This document shows positions 7,275 to 14,992 of a stretch of 64,000 nucleotides of DNA, piece after piece. The stretch lies in the NCBI RefSeq assembly GCF_002797975.1, contig NZ_PGET01000001.1:4514001-4578000 (forward strand). The letters run 5' to 3'. Below the pieces are notes generated by a model that saw nothing but the letters and a program-made list of their open reading frames with translations, did not search any database and was not told where the DNA came from. Source of the stretch: [Clostridium] celerecrescens 18A (lineage in GTDB: Bacteria > Bacillota > Clostridia > Lachnospirales > Lachnospiraceae). Both the position numbers and the translations under genes were made by a program. Position 1 is the stretch's first letter. The number at the start of each line of letters is the position of its first letter.

Positions 7275-8015
7275 ATGAGAATATATGTGGTAGAGCGGGG
7301 AGACAGTGTGGACACCATTGCCGAATCCCAGGGCATTCCGGTACAAAACCTTATATTTGATAACCAGATTGGTTATCCATACCGCCTGGCTGTAGGCCAG
7401 GCACTTTATATTAGGGATGAAAACCCTTCGGAAGAAAGGGTGCCTCTTTATGTGTTCGGTTATGCATACCCGATCATCACTCCGGATAATCTGGAAAATA
7501 CTCTTCCATTTCTGACGGATCTTTATGTTTTCTCTTATGGATTTACTATGGAGGGAGAGCTGGTTCCGCCCATGAGCCCGGATGACTGGATGATAGAAAG
7601 GGCGTGGCAGCTTGGAGTGCGCCCGATTTTGACTCTTACTCCTCTCGGCCCTGACGGGCATTTTAACAACAATCTGGTATCTGAGGTTGTACATAATATG
7701 GAGGTCCAGCAGCGGCTGATCTGGAATCTGGGCCTTAAGATGCTGGAAAAGGGGTTCGGAGGCCTGGATTTTGATTTTGAGTACATTATGGCGGAGGACC
7801 GAGTGGCTTATGCGGACTTTGTAAGACTGACTACCCAGATCATGAACCGGTTCGGTTATCAGGTCACGGTTGCCCTGGCACCTAAGACATCGGCCACACA
7901 GGCAGGGCTTTTGTATGAGGGAGTAGATTACGCGCTTTTGGGTGAGGCGGCTAACCGGGTGTTTCTTATGACTTATGAGTGGGGATATACGTATGGGCCG
8001 ACAGAGTATAGGTAA
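7275..8015 (+). pseudogene. SleL-like spore cortex-lytic enzyme, 5' part (LysM-GH18), interrupted
   Basis: Encodes one LysM domain (residues about 3-46, MRIYVVERGDSVDTIAESQG to VGQALYIRD) and the first two thirds of a GH18 barrel. It includes the catalytic strand GGLDFDFEY, with the DxDxE pattern and the acid Glu. SleL/YaaH-type enzymes are N-acetylglucosaminidases that degrade cortex fragments during spore germination. The family motif MTYEWGYTYGP is reached at 7999, and then the frame runs into foreign sequence and stops after five codons (TEYR, stop). The missing C-terminal third lies at 13444-13860. The two parts together give the normal family length of about 425 residues. The break is exact, as from site-specific insertion. 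Confidence 0.85.
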
Positions 8016-8019
8016 TTGT
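7995..8019. other. Left attachment junction (attL) of the sleL-interrupting element
   Basis: The sleL-like gene is cut at TAT GGG CC (7992-7999) and the element continues with GACAGAGTATAGG. The inverse complement of 7995-8019 matches 13400-13424 at the other end of the element in 17 of 25 positions. The element ends would therefore form an imperfect 50-bp palindrome when joined, the shape of a large-serine-integrase attP. Confidence 0.6.
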
Positions 8020-8042
8020 AAATCCTTGGGAAACCCAGTGTT

Positions 8043-9626
8043 TCAGCGGTCTTGCGGGATCCTTGGGTAAAACTGCAATGTGAAATTCGCCGTGTTTCCG
8101 GCGCCTTTTTTATTTCTTTCTGCCTTTAAGTAATCTACATGATCCAAAACATTTCTTAGCATGCTGTTCCGGACTAAAATGTCATCCACTTCCCAATACA
8201 CTTCCACCAGATGCTTTATGGCCGGAATGAAATCCCTCCGGGCCTGTTCCTTTGCTGCAATCCGGTTCCGTTCTTCTTGAATAAGCTTTAACTCATCCTG
8301 TAACTCTTTTTTCTGATCTTCCAAATTTTTGCGGCGCTCCTGAAAAATATCAAGAGAGTATATTCCCTGCTCTAAAAGGTCGAAGGTTTTATTTAACTGC
8401 GTTACTGTCTGGATGTATTTCTCTTTGATGTTATGGAGGGAGTTTTCTAAGACGGCCAGTGTGGTCCCGCTTTCCTTTACTGTTTCCTCCGGCCAGTCTA
8501 ATTCGTATTCCGGAATCCATTCCTTTAAGCCTTCGATGATCTGTTCTTCAATCAGGGAAAGAGGGGATGAGATATTGCTGCACTTACTGTTTGGACAGCG
8601 AAGGATGGCGTAACGAAGCCTGGTATTGCTGGGCTGCCTGGTCATTAAGGTACCGCATTTGAAACAATATACCAGCCCGGAAAGGGGGTTTCGCAAGGTA
8701 GTACTGGAGTTGATCGGGAGAGGTTTACCGGCTTTGATCTTCTGCACCAGGTCATACGTTTCTTCCGGTATAATTGCTGTGAAGCGCCCACGGACTTTTT
8801 TGCAGTCAGCATCCTTGGGCCTGGTTTCTATGATTTTTCCACCTAACATTTGCTTTTGCACTTTGCGCCACTGCCACCGTTGATATCCGCAGTAGGTGGG
8901 GTTACTTAATATGTCTAAGATGGAAGATGCCGACCATGGCTTTTCACTTCGAGAAGGTATTTGCAGCTCGTTCAGCCGATCCCTGATCTGGTAGGAACCA
9001 AAAGGAGCCTGGCTGCCATCTTCTTTCCGCTCGCCGGCTATATAAAGTTCATAAATGTATTCAACGATATTTGCCTCTTTAGGAACGATTTCCAGGGTAT
9101 ATCCCTTGTCTCCTTTATGTTTCACTTTTTTATATCCATAAGGAGCTGTTCCCGCTATGTACCAGCCGTCCCGAAAGGCTGCGATACGACCTCTTTGAAT
9201 TCTCCGGTTGATCGTTTTGTATTCTCTACGGCTCATGAAGAGGTTGAACTCAAAATACTCTTCGTCAAATTCGTCTGAAGGATCATAAGTTTTTAAAGGC
9301 GTGACGATCTTAGTGTTGCTGAATTTAAAAGCTTCCGCCACGGTCCCCTGGTCCTTGGTGTCACCCCTGGCAAGTCGCTCGACTTCCATGACAAGAACAC
9401 CCTCCCACATGCCTTGCATGACCTCTAATAACACTTGCTGCATTTTGGGGCGGGCAGAAATGGTCTCTCCAGAAACCAGCTCTTTATAAATGGCGCCGAC
9501 ATCAAGCCCCATTTTTATAGCTAGTTCGGTCAGCAATTGTTCATGGCGGGCGAGTGTCTCGCCTTCGCCACGGGCTTCCGCTTCTTTGTCAGCCCGGCTT
9601 TTTCGTAAATACATGAGATATGACAT
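8043..9626 (-). CDS. Large serine recombinase (site-specific integrase/excisionase)
   Basis: A 527-residue enzyme. The resolvase domain (residues about 1-150) has the catalytic Ser10 in YLRKSRAD and the conserved EVERLARGD and RPKMQQVL motifs. A 'Recombinase' domain follows (YGYKKV, WSASSILDILSNPTYCGYQRW), then a zinc ribbon (CFKCG and CPNSKC) and a long coiled coil (about residues 385-470) that controls direction of recombination in this family. It lies 24 bases inside the left junction and points towards it, the usual place for an integrase beside its own attachment site. GGGAGGA precedes ATG 9626. A sigma-E-like promoter is seen upstream. Excision usually needs a small partner protein; the 55-residue neighbour is a candidate. 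Confidence 0.93.
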   Translation of the reverse strand: MSYLMYLRKSRADKEAEARGEGETLARHEQLLTELAIKMGLDVGAIYKELVSGETISARPKMQQVLLEVMQGMWEGVLVMEVERLARGDTKDQGTVAEAFKFSNTKIVTPLKTYDPSDEFDEEYFEFNLFMSRREYKTINRRIQRGRIAAFRDGWYIAGTAPYGYKKVKHKGDKGYTLEIVPKEANIVEYIYELYIAGERKEDGSQAPFGSYQIRDRLNELQIPSRSEKPWSASSILDILSNPTYCGYQRWQWRKVQKQMLGGKIIETRPKDADCKKVRGRFTAIIPEETYDLVQKIKAGKPLPINSSTTLRNPLSGLVYCFKCGTLMTRQPSNTRLRYAILRCPNSKCSNISSPLSLIEEQIIEGLKEWIPEYELDWPEETVKESGTTLAVLENSLHNIKEKYIQTVTQLNKTFDLLEQGIYSLDIFQERRKNLEDQKKELQDELKLIQEERNRIAAKEQARRDFIPAIKHLVEVYWEVDDILVRNSMLRNVLDHVDYLKAERNKKGAGNTANFTLQFYPRIPQDR

Positions 9627-9652
9627 AGGATCCTCCCTTCTGGTTCTGCTTT

Positions 9653-9683
9653 ATTTTATGGATATGCTGTGCTCTTAATACTA
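9653..9683 (-). promoter_or_regulatory. Candidate sigma-E/K-like promoter of the recombinase
   Basis: On the minus strand TAGTATT (9683-9677), 16 bases, then CATAAAATA (9660-9652 region). This resembles mother-cell sigma-E/K promoters (CATAnnnTA), with transcription starting about 20 bases before the start codon. The spacing is slightly long for sigma-E and the -35 differs at one position. Confidence 0.3.
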
Positions 9684-9823
9684 ATTCGTAGCATAAATGA
9701 TACTCCTTTGTCAGATTATTTGAGCCGGAATGCAGCAGGCATTATACATGTAAAGATTATAGGACAAAAAAAGTAAAGGTGTACAAACCATGCAACATAG
9801 AATCAGTTAGAAGGGGTGGTGAT

Positions 9824-9991
9824 ATGGCAAAAGTGAAGGAAGTAAAAAGAGGAAACACGACTTTTATTTTTCATGACGATTACTGCAAAGCTACAACAAC
9901 TGAAGAGGCTAAAGCTATTTCTAAGCAAATTGCAAAAATAGTCTTTCCGGCACTGAGGGCCGCTTATTTACATAAGGACGGAACCGGCTGA
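9824..9991 (+). CDS. 55-residue protein divergent from the recombinase
   Basis: ATG 9824 has the ribosome binding site AAGGGGTGG at a normal distance, better than the upstream GTG at 9779. The protein (MAKVKEVKRGNTTFIFHDDY, then a helix with EEAKAISKQIAKIVFPALRAAY) is basic at the start and helical after. Small proteins of this kind are often found beside phage integrases. As a small basic protein next to a serine recombinase it is a candidate recombination directionality factor, but no homology supports that claim directly. Confidence 0.55.
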   Translation: MAKVKEVKRGNTTFIFHDDYCKATTTEEAKAISKQIAKIVFPALRAAYLHKDGTG

Positions 9992-10022
9992 GGCCGGAAC
10001 TGGTGGACAAGGGGTCTAACCC

Positions 10023-10050
10023 TCATATTTTTTTTCTTCTGTCATATTAT
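10023..10050 (+). promoter_or_regulatory. Sigma-E-like promoter upstream of the csp-like gene
   Basis: TCATATT (10023-10029), 13 bases, CATATTAT (10043-10050). Both boxes fit the B. subtilis sigma-E consensus closely (-35 KMATATT fully, -10 CATAnnMT). It lies 110 bases before the csp-like start codon. Transcription in the mother cell would fit a germination-protein gene. Confidence 0.45.
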
Positions 10051-10160
10051 TTAACGAGTATGTCACTTTGTTCATTGCTGGGACATCCAAATCTTAGGCA
10101 GCCAACCTCATTCTGTCTATTTATAATTACTATATTCAGTGATAACGAGGAGACTTAACT

Positions 10161-11831
10161 ATGAAAAAAATTTTGGATAACAATTATTTTGATTTAATTA
10201 TGACAAATCCAGTGATATTGTTTCCCAGTGATGATTACATTACTTATATAAACAACCGGCATTCCTTACTGCACATACCGACAGAAGATGTAGACATTTG
10301 TGATTTGTCAAATTTCCCCGCACATACCTTTCCGTCATTATATACCCTCAATTCTACCGTCAGTCTTGAACGAAGTGGTATTGGAGAGATACAGCGGATT
10401 CCGTCCTTAGCCCTGTTCGGACAGGGCGTAGTTGTAGTGGTCATTGATACCGGTGTTGATTACCAGCATCCCGCTTTCCGAAACAGCGATGGTTCAACCC
10501 GTATCCTTACCATATGGGATCAGACTCAGCAAGAGGGTACTCCTCCCGATACGTTTACCTTTGGTACGGAATATAGCCGGGAGACAATCAATAACGCGTT
10601 AAATTCTGAAGACCCTTTGTCCATTGTACCATCCACAGATACCAACGGGCACGGAACGGCCATTGCAAGTGTTATTGCCGGTACTCCCAATGTACTGGAA
10701 GCCTTTAGCGGAGTAGTCCCGCAATCTGATCTGGTGATTGTAAAACTGAAGGAAGCAAAACAGAATCTAAAGAACTTTTATTTTGTACCCGAAGATGCTT
10801 TATGTTTTCAAGAATCTGATCTTATGCTTGGTTTTCGTTATTCCCTTACCATTCAGGAAAGGTTCAACCGCCCTGTAGTCACCTGCTTCGCCGTTGGAAG
10901 TAACCAGGGAGGTCATGATGGGAATGGCGCCCTAAGCGGTTACTTAAATGACCTGGTATTGCAGACCGGTATCGGCATATCCGTTTCCGCCGGTAACGAG
11001 GGAAACGGCCGCAGGCATTATTATAACTTCACCCCGCTGGAACCTTTTTACAATGACTTCGAATTAAGAATAGGGGAAGAAGATAAAACATTTGCTATGG
11101 AAATCTGGTCACATTCTCTAGGAAGGGTATCCATTGACATATCCTCGCCAAACAGAGAATCAACACAACAGATTTTTCCTTCGATCGGCGGTTGCAGAAT
11201 ATTCAACTTTGTGTTTTCCCCTACTACCCTTTATGTCAATAATTATGTATTTGAAGAGGAAACCGGAGATCAGATGATCCTGGTACGTTTTCAGAACACG
11301 ATTCCCGGCATCTGGCGTATACGGATCAGAAGCGTTGAAAATGAGCCCTTGACCTTTCATTCATGGCTTCCTTCGAACGGTCTCATATCTGACCAGACCT
11401 ATTTTCTTAATTACTCACCGGATACCACTATCACTTCACCTGGAAACGGCATTCGCCAGCTGACTGTGACTGCCTATAATCAGATGAATAACTCAATTCT
11501 TGGTGAATCAAGCAGGGGTTATACAAGAACGGGCTTTATCAAACCGGATATTGCAGCTCCAGGTTACCAGCTTACTTGTGCAGTCCCTGGAGGCGGGTAT
11601 GGTTCTGTGACCGGAACTGGAGCCGCCGCTGCCCATACAGCCGGCATTATTTCCATGGTCTTTGAATGGACCATTGTGAGGGGAAATTATAGCACAATGA
11701 ATGGAATTTCTGTTGACCGGCTGATGGTAAGAGGGGCGACCCGGTCCAGCTCATACACATATCCGAATAACATATGGGGATACGGCCAGGTGAATGTGGT
11801 CAATTTATTCAGGCTGCTTACTAACTTTTGA
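10161..11831 (+). CDS. Csp-type subtilisin-like protein with catalytic Ser replaced by Gly (germination pseudoprotease)
   Basis: A 556-residue S8 family protein. The Asp box is VVVIDTGVD (D96), the His box TNGHGTAIAS (H164) and the oxyanion Asn lies in SAGNEGNG. The serine box, normally GTS-x-A-x-P, reads GTGAAAAHTAG, so the nucleophile is Gly487. The layout, with a long insertion between the His and Ser boxes (a jelly-roll) and no signal peptide, is that of clostridial Csp proteases. In C. difficile, CspC has the same Ser-to-Gly change and acts as a germinant-signalling pseudoprotease. Here the His is kept. The gene lies inside the element that interrupts the sleL-like gene, next to a second SleL paralogue, and a sigma-E-like promoter precedes it. 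Confidence 0.8.
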   Translation: MKKILDNNYFDLIMTNPVILFPSDDYITYINNRHSLLHIPTEDVDICDLSNFPAHTFPSLYTLNSTVSLERSGIGEIQRIPSLALFGQGVVVVVIDTGVDYQHPAFRNSDGSTRILTIWDQTQQEGTPPDTFTFGTEYSRETINNALNSEDPLSIVPSTDTNGHGTAIASVIAGTPNVLEAFSGVVPQSDLVIVKLKEAKQNLKNFYFVPEDALCFQESDLMLGFRYSLTIQERFNRPVVTCFAVGSNQGGHDGNGALSGYLNDLVLQTGIGISVSAGNEGNGRRHYYNFTPLEPFYNDFELRIGEEDKTFAMEIWSHSLGRVSIDISSPNRESTQQIFPSIGGCRIFNFVFSPTTLYVNNYVFEEETGDQMILVRFQNTIPGIWRIRIRSVENEPLTFHSWLPSNGLISDQTYFLNYSPDTTITSPGNGIRQLTVTAYNQMNNSILGESSRGYTRTGFIKPDIAAPGYQLTCAVPGGGYGSVTGTGAAAAHTAGIISMVFEWTIVRGNYSTMNGISVDRLMVRGATRSSSYTYPNNIWGYGQVNVVNLFRLLTNF

Positions 11832-11933
11832 CCTCATCAAGTAGCGAAGCAGATTGTGAATATCCGATTGACTAGAATAGGGTCTGTAATTGTTTAGTTC
11901 CTCCTTTTCACTTAACGAATGGAGATTATTTAA

Positions 11934-11963
11934 GCGGGTATCCGGTATTCCGGGCCCGCCTTT
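11934..11963 (+). terminator. Terminator after the csp-like gene; near-identical copy of the prophage terminator
   Basis: GCGGG pairs with CCCGC around the same loop as at 6980-7009, and 29 of 30 bases are identical. It is followed by CTTTATT. It may end transcription of both the csp-like gene and the convergent LysM-GH18 gene. Confidence 0.7.
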
Positions 11964-11996
11964 ATTAAGTTCTTTACAAACTGCCTACATGGACAT

Positions 11997-13280
11997 TTAT
12001 AACTTTTGGATGTAATATTGAGTATTAATTATAAGCCACATTCGGGTATCGAATCTCATAATAGTCCAAATAGAGATACCTTGAAGATTATATTCCTCAA
12101 CAAGTCCGGCCCTTGCATCAAAGCTTCTTGCATCTTTAAACCATACTACATGCAGAATCCCATCCCTATCAGTATAGTAAAAGTAAGATGACTGTGCTAC
12201 TTCATTAAATTGTATTGGTATATCGTTTTCCGCTGCAATTTGTACCGCACTATTATTTGATATTACAACAGCTTCTGTAGCACCGGGAACATATGGAAGT
12301 GTCCAATTATAACCCAGAGCAGTGATTCCAAGAAAAATTTTCTCGGGTGGAATGATACTGACCACATAATCTAACAATTCTCTTAAGATATTAACCGGAA
12401 ATATTGCGTTTGGGTAGCTGTAAGACCTTGCCCAGTCATAAGAAGAAAATATAATACCATCTGCAAATTCAGATAATTTTGAATAGTCTAATTTTTCAAA
12501 ATTGACGCCGGGGATATCTACATTTGTAGCTGGAGTTATGGTAACAAGCATCTTATAACCTTCTGAATGAAATATCGCAGAGGCTCTTTTCAAATATCCT
12601 GCAATGCTGTCTATGTTGTCATTGGTTATGTTTTCGGCATATATATTTATACCATAAAAACCTTTCGTTCTTAGTATGTAAAGCGCGTTTTCAATAAAGC
12701 GATCCTGCACAGTAGGGTTATTTATAATATTATAGGTCACTTCACGGCTGATGATTCCCTCTTCCGTCATAGTGGAAATAAACATCATGGGTGCAACATC
12801 ATATGCTTTAGCTAGCTGAATAATTTCAGTATCGTCGGCACTTGAGATAATTTCGCCTTCACTTGTAGTCCTATAATTGAATATAGTCAGGTAAGTTAAA
12901 AAAGGAAGTGTTTTTATTAAGACAGATCTATCTATATATGAAAAAGTATAACCAATGGTTGCAATTGTTCTTTTTCTATTCGTCTGATAGCTTATAACTA
13001 TAGTTTCACCGGGGTACAAAAATTCCATGTCGGTAAGATAGGGATTATTTCTTAATAATTCCATTGGCGAAGTACCATGCTGCATTGCAATACTCTCCAA
13101 AGAATCACCGGCCTGAACAGTATGAAGTGTTTCAGGCTGAACAATCACAATTGTTTGGCCTATTGCTAAATTTTCAGGGTTTGTAATTCCGTTTTCCAAT
13201 ATTAATCTGTCAACAGGGATTTTGTAATATTCTGATATTGAATTTATGGTTTCACCGGGTTGTACAACATGTAGGTTCAT
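11997..13280 (-). CDS. LysM-LysM-GH18 protein, SleL/YaaH paralogue with degenerate catalytic motif
   Basis: A 427-residue protein from ATG 13280 (GAGGGA ribosome binding site five bases upstream). It has two LysM domains (about residues 1-45, VQPGETINSISEYYK; and 48-93, VQAGDSLESIAMQHGTSPMEL) and a GH18 barrel. The catalytic strand reads YGINIYAEN where active members have DxDxE: both Asp are lost and the Glu is kept. Since the last Asp assists catalysis in GH18 enzymes, activity may be low or absent. It is carried on the element inserted into the canonical copy. It may bind cortex through LysM without cutting, or act on a different substrate. The gene is more AT-rich than the interrupted copy, which suggests a different origin. 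Confidence 0.8.
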   Translation of the reverse strand: MNLHVVQPGETINSISEYYKIPVDRLILENGITNPENLAIGQTIVIVQPETLHTVQAGDSLESIAMQHGTSPMELLRNNPYLTDMEFLYPGETIVISYQTNRKRTIATIGYTFSYIDRSVLIKTLPFLTYLTIFNYRTTSEGEIISSADDTEIIQLAKAYDVAPMMFISTMTEEGIISREVTYNIINNPTVQDRFIENALYILRTKGFYGINIYAENITNDNIDSIAGYLKRASAIFHSEGYKMLVTITPATNVDIPGVNFEKLDYSKLSEFADGIIFSSYDWARSYSYPNAIFPVNILRELLDYVVSIIPPEKIFLGITALGYNWTLPYVPGATEAVVISNNSAVQIAAENDIPIQFNEVAQSSYFYYTDRDGILHVVWFKDARSFDARAGLVEEYNLQGISIWTIMRFDTRMWLIINTQYYIQKL

Positions 13281-13399
13281 GAATTCCCTCAATTGATTTT
13301 ATTAATCTATTATATGCTGATCTTACATGTTCATAACATCCTTGTGCAGATAATAATGTAACTCAATCGTTTGCACAATAACTGGTTTAGACTGTTGAT

Positions 13400-13443
13400 G
13401 TAATTACTTATGAGCTATCGGTCCATATACTTTCGGCCCCCCC
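13400..13443. other. Right attachment junction (attR) of the sleL-interrupting element
   Basis: The resumed gene reads Pro-Tyr-Thr-Phe-Gly-Pro-Pro in frame (13423-13443) before MAVAP. 13425-13439 matches 7985-7999 in 11 of 15 positions. The strand exchange could be at GG/CC of 13420-13424 (symmetric with the palindromic arms) or at GG 13435-13436, which restores the usual family sequence YTYGPPMAVAP. The sequence cannot decide between them. Confidence 0.55.
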
Positions 13444-13860
13444 ATGGCAGTTGCCCCTATCAACATGGTCAGGAGAGTAGTGGAGTATGCTGTAACAGCC
13501 ATACCAACGGAGAAGATCAGCCTGGGAATTCCAAATTACGGATACGACTGGCCCCTGCCCTATGAGAGAGGAGTGACGAGGGCAAGGACCATAAATAACC
13601 TGGAAGCGATCCAGATTGCCATTGATCATGGTGTGGAGATCCAGTTTGACGAAGTTGCCATGTCCCCGTATTTCCGTTATTGGCAATATGGAATTCAGCA
13701 TGAGGTATGGTTTGAGGATGTGAGAAGTTATAAGGCCAAGTTTGATTTAATCAAAGAATTTGGCTTAACCGGTGCCGGGTATTGGCAGCTCATGCAGTTT
13801 TTCAGGGCAAACTGGCTATTGCTGGAGCAGATGTTCATTATTAAAAAGTATGGAGAGTAA
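13444..13860 (+). pseudogene. SleL-like spore cortex-lytic enzyme, 3' part, interrupted
   Basis: Encodes the C-terminal third of the GH18 barrel (MAVAPINMVRRVVEYAVTAI; LGIPNYGYDWPLPYERG; FDEVAMSPYFRY; GAGYWQLMQFFRANWLLLEQ) found in all SleL/YaaH-type enzymes. It has no LysM, no catalytic strand and no ribosome binding site. The frame is closed upstream by TGA at 13411. It continues exactly where the fragment at 7275-8015 stops, so excision of the 5.4 kb between would rebuild one gene. Codon use matches the 5' part rather than the AT-rich paralogue. Confidence 0.85.
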
Positions 13861-13949
13861 TTTCACCTTTCTCCAGAAAAACTCCGTTGCATTTCTTCCG
13901 TTTTTCTGTTATATTGGTGTGTTAAACAGTTAGTGGAGAGGATTTCAGG

Positions 13950-14930
13950 ATGTTTTTATATCAGATGAAAGATGAACATGTACAGATTCTGGGTTGTCGG
14001 GGATATGACGGTTCCATACGGATCCCGGAGAAAATCGGAGGCCGGCCGGTGACAGAGCTGGCTGCCTATGCATTCTCCGATGGTTGGGGGAAAAATGAAA
14101 TGCTTTCATTGGCGGGAAAAGAGATACGCCTGTGTGATGAAGAGGGCAACCCAATTGAAATAGAAGATAAAGATATTCCGCCGGAGATAAGCTGCGAAGG
14201 GCTGATCGATATATATCTGCCGGTGACGATTAGGAAAATAGGAAATTATGCATTCTATAACTGTTATGAGTTAAGCCGCGTGGAGTGCTCGAGCTCCATC
14301 ATTGATGTAGGATCCGGACTTTTTACCGGCTGCACAGGGGTCCGGTTTTTAGATATCCATATGATCGATGGAGAACGTTCCTGCATGAAGGAACTGCTTG
14401 CGGAACTGCGGCAGGAACTTTATGTAAACTACTATGGCAGCAAGGGGAGTGCGAGGCTGGTTTTTCCCGAAATGTTTGAGGAGTCTGTGGAGCATACGCC
14501 AGCCAGAATCATCCTCCGGGAAATGCATGGCTGCGGCCATATGTACCGTTACTGCTTTGATCAGACGGAGTTTCAGTTTCATAAATACGATGCCCTGTTC
14601 CCTCACATCCTGGTGCAGGAGCCGGAACGGGTGACCGCAGCCCTGGTTCTGGGAAGGCTTTATACTCCTGTGGAACTTCTTGTAAAGGATAGGGAGGTAT
14701 ACGAGGCTTACCTGATGGAACATTTTAAAGGAGCAGCGAGACTGGCGCTTGAGGAAAAGGACCCGGCCCTTTTCCTTTGGCTTGCCGGGCAGTACGGCCA
14801 TAAGCAGGAGGACTTTGACGGGCTGGTCGACATGGCGGGAAATGCTGAAAAGCCTGAAATTTTAAGCGTTCTAATGAATCTTCGCCGCCAGCGCTTTAAG
14901 GCAGGGAAACGGAAGTTTTCTTTGATATAA
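13950..14930 (+). CDS. Leucine-rich-repeat (BspA-like, LRR_5) protein
   Basis: A 326-residue cytoplasmic protein (no signal peptide). Residues about 20-35 (YDGSIRIPEKIGGRPVTELA) and 85-125 (IDIYLPVTIRKIGNYAFYNCYELSRVE) contain the LRR_5 pattern 'I-P..I....I...AF..C..L..V'. The second half (from about residue 160) is helical and not repeat-like, ending with a short repeat region rich in Leu and Lys. It is followed 62 bases later by a VWA protein and its MoxR ATPase. The three probably work together, with the LRR protein as adaptor or target, but this is inferred only from position. Confidence 0.7.
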   Translation: MFLYQMKDEHVQILGCRGYDGSIRIPEKIGGRPVTELAAYAFSDGWGKNEMLSLAGKEIRLCDEEGNPIEIEDKDIPPEISCEGLIDIYLPVTIRKIGNYAFYNCYELSRVECSSSIIDVGSGLFTGCTGVRFLDIHMIDGERSCMKELLAELRQELYVNYYGSKGSARLVFPEMFEESVEHTPARIILREMHGCGHMYRYCFDQTEFQFHKYDALFPHILVQEPERVTAALVLGRLYTPVELLVKDREVYEAYLMEHFKGAARLALEEKDPALFLWLAGQYGHKQEDFDGLVDMAGNAEKPEILSVLMNLRRQRFKAGKRKFSLI

Positions 14931-14992
14931 TTTCATTTATGTATGCAAATTGAACAGCTTTATATAGAATAGAACAGAAAGAGGGTGGAACC

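Noticed and set aside
7275..13860. Whole region 1-13430 as one prophage inserted in the sleL-like gene
   Set aside because: The 5' part of the gene lies between the phage lysis module and the recombinase, so the phage genes are outside the junction pair; two separate elements fit better.
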